This document shows, one piece after another, positions 14,404 through 20,017 of a stretch of 20,017 nt of DNA. Source of the DNA: JBAXAM01 sp964565935 (lineage in GTDB: Bacteria > Pseudomonadota > Gammaproteobacteria > UBA9339); the NCBI GenBank assembly GCA_964565935.1, contig CAZMGW010000020.1, forward strand, positions 1 through 20,017, written 5' to 3'. The position numbers and the translations under genes were made by a program. The notes below the pieces were generated by a model, which did not search any database, had not been told where the DNA came from, and saw nothing but the letters and a program-made list of their open reading frames with translations. Position 1 is the stretch's first letter, and every line of letters begins with the position of its first letter.

Positions 14404-15661
14404 GAAAAATTACGACCTAATAATAATCGGTGGCGGCCCGGCTGGCATGGCTGCAGCTTTGGCTGCGCACCAAAACCAGGTAAAAAATATTTTAATCATT
14501 GAGCGCGATAAAGAGCTTGGCGGCATTTTAAATCAATGCATCCACAATGGCTTCGGTTTGCATCACTTCAAAAAAGAATTAACCGGCCCCGAATATAGTG
14601 ACCTAGTCATCAAAGAGTTACAAAAAACCGAGGTGGAAGTATTAACCGATAGCATGGTTTTAAAATTAGACAGTGATAAAACTGTGCACGCAATCAACAG
14701 CAAACACGGCTATATGAAAATTAAAGCCAAGGTCGTAGTACTTGCCATGGGCTGCCGCGAAAGAACTCGCGGAGCCATTAGAATTCACGGCAGCCGACCA
14801 GCTGGAGTTTTCACTGCTGGAACCGCTCAAAGGTTGATGAATATTGACGGCTATATGCCCGGGAAAAAAGTTGTGATTCTTGGTTCGGGCGATATTGGTT
14901 TAATCATGGCACGCCGCATGACGCTCGAAGGAGCCAAAGTCGAAGCGGTGCTTGAGATTTTACCGCATTCAAATGGGCTAACGAGAAATATCGTTCAATG
15001 TTTAAACGATTTTAACATCCCACTCATGCTTTCACACACCATCACCAAAATCCACGGTAAAGACCGAGTTGAAGGAGTCAGCATCAACAAAGTAGATGAA
15101 AACTTCTGCCCAGTCACCACAACCGAACAATTTATTCCATGCGACACGGTATTATTATCTGTTGGCTTAATTCCAGAAAATGAGATTTCCCGCGTTGCGG
15201 GTATTGCAATTGACCCAAAAACTTCTGGGCCGATCGTAGGCGAACTCAGACAAACCAGCAAAGAAGGAGTTTTTGCTTGTGGCAATGTTTTGCATGTGCA
15301 CGATCTGGTTGATTTCGTCAGCGCAGAGGGTGCCTTGGCCGGCTTTGGCGCCGCTCAATATCTTAATAATAATTTCAATTACGACTTTACTCATACAACA
15401 ACAGCTGGAGATGGCATAAGCGTGATCGTCCCACAAAAAATCAACGTCCAAAACGTGACTGATAAAGTTAAATTATTTATGCGCGCAAAAAATATTTATG
15501 CCAACAGCTCAATCAACGCCTACCTTGGTGATAAACTGATTGCTCATAAAAAAGAGCACAAATGCTTGCCAGCAGAAATGATGGATCTTTATGTAAACAA
15601 ACAGGACTTGATTGATAATGCGGGGACGGAAATAGTGGTAAAAATTGAACCGACAAAATAG
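14402..15661 (+). CDS. FAD/NAD(P)-dependent oxidoreductase (partner of GlpA-like protein)
   Basis: A two-dinucleotide-domain flavoprotein of the pyridine nucleotide-disulfide oxidoreductase fold. The FAD site GGGPAGMAAA starts at residue 10 and the NAD site GSGDIG at 161-166. Between them lies GCRERTRGAIRIHGSRPAGVFTAG in pieces typical of the subunit that sits between the GlpA-like and DUF1667 proteins. The FAD-binding end motif is GVFACGNVLHVHDLVDFVS. It has no redox-active CxxC in the usual place, so electrons probably pass to the neighbouring iron-sulfur proteins rather than a disulfide. No ribosome-binding site is visible before the ATG; the upstream bases belong to a palindrome. It ends 3 bp before the DUF1667 gene. 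It resembles the beta subunit of hydrogen-cyanide-synthase-like or opine-oxidase-like complexes, a less likely assignment. Confidence 0.85.
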   Translation: MKNYDLIIIGGGPAGMAAALAAHQNQVKNILIIERDKELGGILNQCIHNGFGLHHFKKELTGPEYSDLVIKELQKTEVEVLTDSMVLKLDSDKTVHAINSKHGYMKIKAKVVVLAMGCRERTRGAIRIHGSRPAGVFTAGTAQRLMNIDGYMPGKKVVILGSGDIGLIMARRMTLEGAKVEAVLEILPHSNGLTRNIVQCLNDFNIPLMLSHTITKIHGKDRVEGVSINKVDENFCPVTTTEQFIPCDTVLLSVGLIPENEISRVAGIAIDPKTSGPIVGELRQTSKEGVFACGNVLHVHDLVDFVSAEGALAGFGAAQYLNNNFNYDFTHTTTAGDGISVIVPQKINVQNVTDKVKLFMRAKNIYANSSINAYLGDKLIAHKKEHKCLPAEMMDLYVNKQDLIDNAGTEIVVKIEPTK

Positions 15662-15664
15662 AAC

Positions 15665-16063
15665 ATGACAACACCAACAAACATAACTTGCACTTGCTGC
15701 CCTCTTGGTTGCGATTTAAAAATCGACCAATCTGGCAATGAATTTATCGTCACCGGTAATAAATGTCCACGTGGTAAAAAATATGCAATCGAAGAAATGA
15801 CCGCGCCCAAAAGGGTTATAACCAGCACCGTAAAAGTTATAGGCGGTTTATATCCAGTAATCCCCGTAAAAACTTCCCAACCAATTCCTAAAGAAAAAAT
15901 CTTTACTATCATGAGGATACTTGCTAGCGTTGAAATAGTAGCGCCAATTCATATTGGCGCTGTGATCATGAAAGATATCGCTGGCACTGGAGCAGATATT
16001 GTGGCTACAAAAAAAATCTTGACCTTTCTATCTATTCTATCTAAAAACACAAGTAGCACCTAA
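15665..16063 (+). CDS. DUF1667 iron-sulfur protein
   Basis: A small protein (132 residues) of the DUF1667 family, often found as the third gene of GlpA-like/FAD oxidoreductase cassettes and thought to carry a cluster that passes electrons. Cysteines at 9, 12, 16 and 34 (with an extra C11) form a C-x2-C-x3-C...C pattern like the [4Fe-4S] motif of molybdopterin oxidoreductase N-termini, though no cofactor domain follows. Family stretches are the GNKCPRGKKYAIEEMTAPKR segment, TSTVKVIGG, PVIPVKTSQPIPKE and the closing DIVATK. The start is 3 bp after the preceding stop, consistent with coupling. A second, decayed copy of its 3' half lies at 16746-16870. The gene is convergent with the next gene, only 12 bp apart. 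Confidence 0.88.
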   Translation: MTTPTNITCTCCPLGCDLKIDQSGNEFIVTGNKCPRGKKYAIEEMTAPKRVITSTVKVIGGLYPVIPVKTSQPIPKEKIFTIMRILASVEIVAPIHIGAVIMKDIAGTGADIVATKKILTFLSILSKNTSST

Positions 16064-16075
16064 ACTGAATCCTGC

Positions 16076-16615
16076 TCATGGTTGGCGATTCTCCTCTGCC
16101 TGTCTCTGCATGTCTCTATTAACCGCATAGATTTCTTTCATGAATCTAGCTAAATCGAACTCGACCTGAAGAGTATCATCTCTACTTAAAAAGGAGAGAA
16201 TTTCATTTTTAACTTGCTCACTACCCACAAGCAACATCCGTAAACGAGCGAATCTAGCTAATCTAACAGTACTTGGCCCAATTGCTTTGCCTGTTATATT
16301 TAACCCATACACAGAAAGAATTTCTAGATTAGGAAGTTCTTGCAATAAATCTATTACGTTTTGATCGGTTATAGTCGCTCGTCGTTCGCGCGATAATACG
16401 AAAAAATCAAGTTTGGTGGTTCGTTCATTAATGTTTAGCTCATACGCTATTGCCTGAGTATCCTCTGGCAATTCACTAAAATCAGCATTAGCATTAGTAT
16501 TAAAAAATACAACGCACATTGCTACAAAACAAAATATGTATTTTTTTAACATACCAACATTGCTTAATAAGCTTGTTGCTAATGCAACTTGTTGTTTAAT
16601 CGATGAAAATTTCAT
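16076..16615 (-). CDS. Exported LRR-like small protein, orphan
   Basis: I do not recognise a family. The 179-residue product has a basic N-region, a hydrophobic core at about 27-39 and a likely cleavage ANA|DFSEL after A44, so it should be exported. The middle (about 85-135) reads VIDLLQELPNLEILSVYGLN, then VRLARFARLRMLLVGS, which looks like two leucine-rich-repeat-type units; the tail is charged and ends in RQAEENRQP. The ATG at 16615 is chosen because GGAG lies six bases upstream. The frame could open at a GTG at 16627 (inside that site) or start later at 16552, which would give a more normal signal peptide but has no good ribosome-binding site. It is flanked by decayed DNA and may be an exported host- or surface-directed protein (inference). 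Confidence 0.6.
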   Translation of the reverse strand: MKFSSIKQQVALATSLLSNVGMLKKYIFCFVAMCVVFFNTNANADFSELPEDTQAIAYELNINERTTKLDFFVLSRERRATITDQNVIDLLQELPNLEILSVYGLNITGKAIGPSTVRLARFARLRMLLVGSEQVKNEILSFLSRDDTLQVEFDLARFMKEIYAVNRDMQRQAEENRQP

Positions 16616-16660
16616 ATATTTCTCCACTCTTAATTATATAATATTTAAGGTACGTGGTTC

Positions 16661-16669
16661 ATTATAGCA
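16661..16669 (-). promoter_or_regulatory. Extended -10 box of LRR-like gene
   Basis: On the minus strand TG-C-TATAAT is a perfect extended -10, about 45 bases before the chosen ATG at 16615. No -35 hexamer is recognisable, which extended -10 promoters can tolerate. Confidence 0.5.
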
Positions 16670-16745
16670 AACTATTTTAATAACACATTAAGGAATACTT
16701 AAATACATAAAAATTATCTTTGCCCTCTTCCTAAGCTGAATTCTA

Positions 16746-16870
16746 CGTTACTAACCACGCTTAAATTTCAAATGCTTAGCAGCTTATATTCAGGAATCTC
16801 ATTAAAATTCCCCAAGAAAAAATCTTTACTATTATAGATATCCTTGCTAACGTTAAAGCTGTAGCGCCAA
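16746..16870 (+). pseudogene. Decayed DUF1667 gene fragment
   Basis: Bases 16807-16870 match 15884-15947 of the intact DUF1667 gene at 51 of 64 positions without gaps, and translate to IPQEKIFTIIDILANVKAVAP against IPKEKIFTIMRILASVEIVAP. Weaker similarity extends back to about 16746, through a roughly 10-base deletion and in-frame stops. No start, cysteine motif or 3' end remains. Similarity ends three bases before the tRNA-Ser(GGA), so the fragment was probably cut by recombination at the tRNA edge. Confidence 0.72.
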
Positions 16871-16873
16871 CCA

Positions 16874-16963
16874 GGAGAGGTGTCCGAGTGGCCGAAGGAG
16901 CATGACTGGAAATCATGTATACGCGTAAGCGTATCGAGGGTTCGAATCCCTCCCTCTCCGCCA
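16874..16963 (+). tRNA. tRNA-Ser (anticodon GGA)
   Basis: A class II tRNA. The acceptor GGAGAGG (16874-16880) pairs with CCTCTCC (16953-16959), discriminator G at 16960, CCA encoded at 16961-16963. The anticodon loop CTGGAAA has GGA at 16908-16910, reading UCU and UCC. The long variable arm (TACGCG/CGTAAGCGTA region) and the T-arm GGTTCGAATCC are intact. It converges with pilC, 12 bp away. Confidence 0.97.
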
Positions 16964-16975
16964 ATAAAATCATTT

Positions 16976-18172
16976 TTATATCACCGTCCCCAACCTAAAA
17001 ATTGGCAAATACATCCCAATAATCAACCCTCCAACAAGCACACCAAGAATCAACATAATAACTGGCTCCAATAAATTATTTAGATTATCTGTAATATTAT
17101 TCAGCTCTTCGCTATAAATTGCAGAAGTTTTTTCCAGCATCACATCGAGCCTACCTGTTTCTTCTCCAAGCGCTATTAACTGAATCACTCGTGACGGAAA
17201 TATTTTTTGTTCTGCCATCGCGCCATGAAAAGTTTTGCCATTGGCAAGAGATTTGGCAATCTCTTGCATCGCCACTTGATAGCGCCAATTTTGAATGGTG
17301 TCGATAGAAATGTTTATGGCCTGAAGCAAAGGCACCCCCGCCCTAAAAGACAAACCGATGGTTTTAGTAAGTCGTGCGATGATGGCATGGGTCAAAACTA
17401 TTTTTATAAAAGGGGTTTTTAGGCTTAAATCATCGAGGTGCTGGCGAAATTTTACTGACCTCTGGTGGGTGAGTTTTATACAAATTACAACGCCCATTAT
17501 GCCACCGAAAATAAAACCCCAATTCGCTTGAAAAATCTCCCCAAGATTAATAATAAATTGGGTATAACCAGGAAGTGCCGCACCTAGACTGCTGTACATG
17601 GTTTTAAATTGCGGGATAACAAATAGCAACAGAATGGCCGTAACAATAAAAGTTATAATGAGAACAATGGCGGGATAAAGCAGAGCTTTTAGAATTTTAC
17701 GTTTTTGCATGGCCATCTTGGTCAAATAACTTGTCAGTTCGTTGAGTACGGTATCTAGAGTGCCGGACTGTTCACCAACATTAATTAAACCGCGTACAAG
17801 TTCATCGAAGTGCTGCGGGTGCTGGCACAGAGTTTTGTACAATGACCGACCAGCAGAAATTGAGCTTTTACAATCGATAATTAACTTTTTCAAATCCGCA
17901 TTTGCTGTGTCTTGGTTCATGATATTGAGCGCGGTAACCAAGGGCGTATTAGCATTAATCAGAATAGCAAGTTGTTCAATAAAAACAGTGATATGCTTCG
18001 TTTTTATTTTACTATTGCGCCAAAAAGCAATGGGGTTTTTACTCTTAACTTTAAGCAAAAAAATATTCTGTTTGCTTAGTTTATTTTTAAGTTGCTGTAG
18101 ATTGTTCGCATAGTCAGTATTACTGATTTTTTGGCCATTATAATCAAGGCCAAACCAGCTATAGATGGGCAT
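16976..18172 (-). CDS. pilC: PilC, type IV pilus inner-membrane platform protein
   Basis: Polytopic platform protein of the type IV pilus (GspF/PilC family), linking pilin extraction to the cytoplasmic PilB motor. The 398 residues show the duplicated T2SSF domain: first copy about 60-185 (FIEQLAILINANTPLVTALNIM... GEQSGTLDTVLNELTSYL), second copy about 265-385 (RLTKTIGLSFRAGVPLLQAINI... LGEETGRLDVMLEKTSAIYSEE). Three membrane segments lie near 165-190, 215-235 and 370-392. The start matches the family (M.IYSWFGLDYNGQK) and has a GAGGA ribosome-binding site. It follows pilB by 24 bp in the pilA-pilB-pilC operon. No pilD follows; the operon ends against tRNA-Ser(GGA). Confidence 0.95.
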   Translation of the reverse strand: MPIYSWFGLDYNGQKISNTDYANNLQQLKNKLSKQNIFLLKVKSKNPIAFWRNSKIKTKHITVFIEQLAILINANTPLVTALNIMNQDTANADLKKLIIDCKSSISAGRSLYKTLCQHPQHFDELVRGLINVGEQSGTLDTVLNELTSYLTKMAMQKRKILKALLYPAIVLIITFIVTAILLLFVIPQFKTMYSSLGAALPGYTQFIINLGEIFQANWGFIFGGIMGVVICIKLTHQRSVKFRQHLDDLSLKTPFIKIVLTHAIIARLTKTIGLSFRAGVPLLQAINISIDTIQNWRYQVAMQEIAKSLANGKTFHGAMAEQKIFPSRVIQLIALGEETGRLDVMLEKTSAIYSEELNNITDNLNNLLEPVIMLILGVLVGGLIIGMYLPIFRLGTVI

Positions 18173-18196
18173 AAAATCCTCGTATAAAACCGATGC

Positions 18197-19423
18197 TCAA
18201 TTCGCAAAAGATATAACCCTGTTGACCTCTTCAAGACTGGTCATGCCAGCTCGAACCTTATTTAATGCGGCCGCACGTAACGCCGAAATATTAAGCGCTC
18301 GCATTTGTTTTTCGATTGCACGAAGATCACAGTGCTGCATTATCAGTTCGCTAATAGAGGGCACAACAGGCAGTATCTCAAAAATGGCCATTCGCCCCTG
18401 ATACCCTTGCTGGCAATACTCACAACCACGAGCAGCATAAAGGCTGACATTTTCCTCAAGATTATTTTCTGCAAGCACGGCCTGCGGCAGAATTTGCGGC
18501 TGTTTACAGTACGCACACAGTTTACGCACCAAACGCTGCGCCACAACCAAACTAAGCGCGGTTGCAAGGTTGAAGGCCGGGATACCCATATTAAGCAAGC
18601 GACTTAAACTTGCAGCAGCAGAATTGGTGTGCAGGGTCGCAAGCACCAAATGCCCCGTATGCGCGGCTTTGATAGCAATCTCCGCTGTTTCCAGATCCCG
18701 AATCTCGCCGATCATGATTATATCGGGATCCTGCCGCAAAAATGCCCGTAGCGCCACGGAAAAACTCAAGCCCGTCTTGTGATTAACCTCAACCTGGTTT
18801 ATACCTTCCAAGCTTATTTCCACCGGATCCTCAACCGTAGAGATATTTTCTCCAGGCTGATTCAAAATATTCAGGGCAGTGTATAAAGTCAGGGTCTTTC
18901 CGCTACCTGTCGGCCCGGTAACTAAAATCAACCCTTGCGGCATCTGAATGTAATTGCAAAAAAGCTGCCGCTGGCTTTCATCAAACCCAAGCTGGCCAAT
19001 ATCCAATGCTACATTTATGGGATTGAGAATCCGCACCACCAGCTTTTCCCCAAACATCGTCGGACAAGTGCTCAAACGGCAATCTTGACTTTTGCCAGTT
19101 GCAATCTTAAACGAGAATCTTCCATCTTGCGGCAAACGTTTCTCGGCAATGTCCAGATTGGCCATAATCTTAAGCCGCGCACTAAAACGTGGCGCTAAAG
19201 CGGTTTCAGTTTTAGTAATCTCGCACAACAAACCATCAATCCGAAAACGTATGCGACAAAATTCCTCATACGGCTCAAAATGAACATCCGAAGCATGCTT
19301 GTTAATAGCATCGTATAGAATTTGGTCAATAAATTTTATTATTGACGCATCTTCATTGGCAAAAGAATTATATTTTTTAGATGGCAAAGCTGTTTCGATT
19401 AAAAATTTATGTTCAATTTGCAT
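18197..19423 (-). CDS. pilB: PilB, type IV pilus extension ATPase, short form
   Basis: Hexameric ATPase of the GspE/PilB family that drives pilus assembly. The 408 residues contain the N2 domain (about 25-135, beginning IIKFIDQILYDAI and containing SDVHFEP) and the full motor: Walker A GPTGSGKT (170-177), Asp box TVEDPVE (196-202), Walker B DPDIIMIGEIRD (232-243), His box AAHTGHLVLATLHTN (253-267), and the tetracysteine zinc site C303, C306, C334, C337. The N1 domain (MshEN/T2SSE_N, about 150 residues) of a normal 560-570-residue PilB is missing. The start ATG at 19423 overlaps the pilA stop by 11 bp and has an AGGGAT ribosome-binding site, so no upstream N1 is hidden in this frame. The tetracysteine argues for PilB rather than the retraction ATPase PilT. 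Confidence 0.93.
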   Translation of the reverse strand: MQIEHKFLIETALPSKKYNSFANEDASIIKFIDQILYDAINKHASDVHFEPYEEFCRIRFRIDGLLCEITKTETALAPRFSARLKIMANLDIAEKRLPQDGRFSFKIATGKSQDCRLSTCPTMFGEKLVVRILNPINVALDIGQLGFDESQRQLFCNYIQMPQGLILVTGPTGSGKTLTLYTALNILNQPGENISTVEDPVEISLEGINQVEVNHKTGLSFSVALRAFLRQDPDIIMIGEIRDLETAEIAIKAAHTGHLVLATLHTNSAAASLSRLLNMGIPAFNLATALSLVVAQRLVRKLCAYCKQPQILPQAVLAENNLEENVSLYAARGCEYCQQGYQGRMAIFEILPVVPSISELIMQHCDLRAIEKQMRALNISALRAAALNKVRAGMTSLEEVNRVISFAN

Positions 19424-19835
19424 ATCCCTGCTCTACCCCACCACCACTGCTGGTCCAAGTTAGCTGATTATTTTGGGCAGCTGGAGTCAGGATATAATTA
19501 TCAGTTGGTTTGATGCCATATAAATCGCGCGGCGTTACTGCGATCACTCCCATATCGCCGACGACAACCCCGTCAATTAGCCCCACCCCACTGCCAGCAT
19601 CAATATTTTTGGGAACGCCATTTGCGCCAGGCCGACAGTTTCTCAAATCTCCAGTCAACTGAAAGCACTCTTCAATACCCAGCTTAAATGGCGTAGTCGC
19701 CTGCACTATTTCGGTGTAATGAGCTTTGCGGGTATAATTTTGATACGAAGGGATGGAGATAGAGGTTAGAATCCCAACTATTGCAATTGCTATTAATAAC
19801 TCAATTAAAGTAAAACCGCGATTGTAGTTGTGCAT
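19413..19835 (-). CDS. pilA: Type IV pilin PilA
   Basis: Pilin of the pilA-pilB-pilC operon. The 140-residue prepilin begins MHNYNRG|FTLIELLIAIAIVGILTSI, with cleavage after G7, Glu5 of the mature protein (E12), and a hydrophobic alpha1 to about residue 29, followed by IPSYQNYTRKAHYTEIV as in PilA proteins. Cysteines are at 57 and 67, in the alpha1-beta region, instead of the C-terminal disulfide loop seen in most PilA. The domain is short and ends in a Gly-rich tail GGGVEQGYAN. The ribosome-binding site AGGAG(AA) is strong but overlaps a hairpin. The 3' end overlaps pilB by 11 bp, which implies translational coupling. It is not closely similar to the two tandem pilins at 1-953. Confidence 0.93.
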   Translation of the reverse strand: MHNYNRGFTLIELLIAIAIVGILTSISIPSYQNYTRKAHYTEIVQATTPFKLGIEECFQLTGDLRNCRPGANGVPKNIDAGSGVGLIDGVVVGDMGVIAVTPRDLYGIKPTDNYILTPAAQNNQLTWTSSGGGVEQGYAN

Positions 19836-19844
19836 AAAAGTTCT

Positions 19845-19869
19845 CCTATAAAATTAAAAACTTTATAGG
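19845..19869 (-). promoter_or_regulatory. Hairpin at pilA ribosome-binding site
   Basis: A perfect 8-bp inverted repeat, CCTATAAA (19845-19852) and TTTATAGG (19862-19869) with a 9-nt loop, lies directly upstream of pilA. In the minus-strand mRNA the AGG end of the downstream arm is the beginning of the pilA Shine-Dalgarno sequence (complement of 19841-19847), so the folded form could limit translation. As DNA it could also be an operator. Confidence 0.5.
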
Positions 19870-19930
19870 ATTATTTAGGAAAGCGCGCAATACAGTGGTT
19901 TTTACGAATTAATTTGCGGTGGTTGAATAA

Positions 19931-19958
19931 TTGGGTAGAATCGGCAATAACATATATT
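19931..19958 (+). promoter_or_regulatory. Candidate promoter of terminal tRNA
   Basis: TTGGGT (19931-19936), a 16-bp spacer and TATATT (19953-19958) place a start point close to the tRNA 5' end at 19967. This is a modest match to the sigma-70 consensus. Confidence 0.35.
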
Positions 19959-19966
19959 CCGCAACA

Positions 19967-19985
19967 GCCGGCATAGCTCAGTTGG
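19967..19985 (+). tRNA. tRNA 5' end (tRNA-Thr-like), incomplete
   Basis: GCCGGCA-TA-GCTCAGTTGG is a normal acceptor 5' strand plus half of a D-arm, most like tRNA-Thr of gammaproteobacteria. After the GG of the D-loop the sequence becomes GCGAGCCGGGGCC, which does not give a usable anticodon stem. No anticodon, T-arm or 3' acceptor is in the window, so the identity is open and the gene may be broken or misassembled. Confidence 0.5.
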
Positions 19986-20017
19986 GCGAGCCGGGGCCTT
20001 CGCGAAGCACTGCTTCG
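19985..20017. repeat. Palindrome at window end
   Basis: CGAAGCA-C-TGCTTCG (20003-20017) is a perfect palindrome ending at the last base, and CTTCGCGAAG (19998-20007) is another. If the arms continue, the missing right arm should read back through the GGCCCCGGC complement. Ending inside a hairpin would explain why the sequence stops here. Confidence 0.6.

Noticed and set aside
14187..14405. 72-residue plus-strand frame across the 14.2 kb palindrome
   Set aside because: It overlaps the end of the GlpA-like gene and is made almost entirely of inverted-repeat sequence; no ribosome-binding site or protein-like composition.
16776..16973. 65-residue minus-strand frame containing EREGFEPSIRL
   Set aside because: It is the antisense of tRNA-Ser(GGA); this peptide is a well-known misannotation over serine tRNA genes. 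The rest of the frame is antisense to the DUF1667 fragment.
16880..17074. Plus-strand frame starting inside tRNA-Ser(GGA)
   Set aside because: It begins within the tRNA and runs antisense to pilC; no independent support.

Overview
The window looks like an AT-rich gammaproteobacterial chromosome segment. kbl, tdh, yciB, perM, bepA, sohB and suhB all read like their Enterobacteria/Legionellales counterparts, perM and bepA lie next to each other divergently as in E. coli, and the tRNA genes encode CCA. A lineage near Legionellales or Coxiellales (host-associated bacteria) is an inference from gene content, low GC and many intergenic palindromes; nothing here proves it. The window also looks like a whole assembly contig. 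Its first 55 bases recur exactly inside a second gene copy, it carries a run of Ns, and it ends in the middle of a palindrome.

Layout, left to right. (1) 1-953: two tandem MSHA-like type IV pilin genes, the first cut by the window edge, closed by a strong terminator. (2) 1059-4711, + strand: an RMD1/YagE-family membrane-anchored protein, the threonine degradation pair kbl-tdh, and yciB behind its own promoter. (3) 4763-5405, - strand: a ferritin-like diiron protein and tRNA-Ser(CGA). (4) 5407-7032, accessory: an orphan secreted beta-propeller-like protein, a very short BamC-like lipoprotein, and a long imperfect palindrome. (5) 7040-11535, envelope and metal block: perM (-), then bepA-sohB-CDF transporter (+). 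(6) 11530-11970: a gene-free palindromic composite element flanked by 19-bp direct repeats, with an N gap inside. (7) 11998-16063: suhB followed by a three-gene redox cassette (GlpA/GlpO-like flavoprotein with a BFD [2Fe-2S] domain, pyridine-nucleotide FAD oxidoreductase, DUF1667 protein) of a type commoner in Firmicutes, Thermotogae and Spirochaetes. A palindromic element fills the gap between its first two genes. (8) 16076-16963: a secreted LRR-like orphan (-), a decayed DUF1667 fragment, and tRNA-Ser(GGA). (9) 16976-19835, - strand: pilA-pilB-pilC, the type IV pilus core, with an unusually short PilB. (10) 19967-20017: the start of a tRNA that dissolves into a palindrome at the window end.

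Functionally, pilA/pilB/pilC and the tandem pilins supply pilus parts. bepA and the BamC-like lipoprotein belong to outer-membrane protein assembly and quality control. tdh-kbl converts threonine to glycine and acetyl-CoA. The redox trio probably oxidises glycerol-3-phosphate or a related 2-hydroxy compound. The most unusual feature is the set of long intergenic inverted repeats (6901-7032, 11549-11951, 14218-14403, 19985-20017). In the 11.5-12 kb composite, two related copies keep the same core but have different stem sequences, each still self-complementary.
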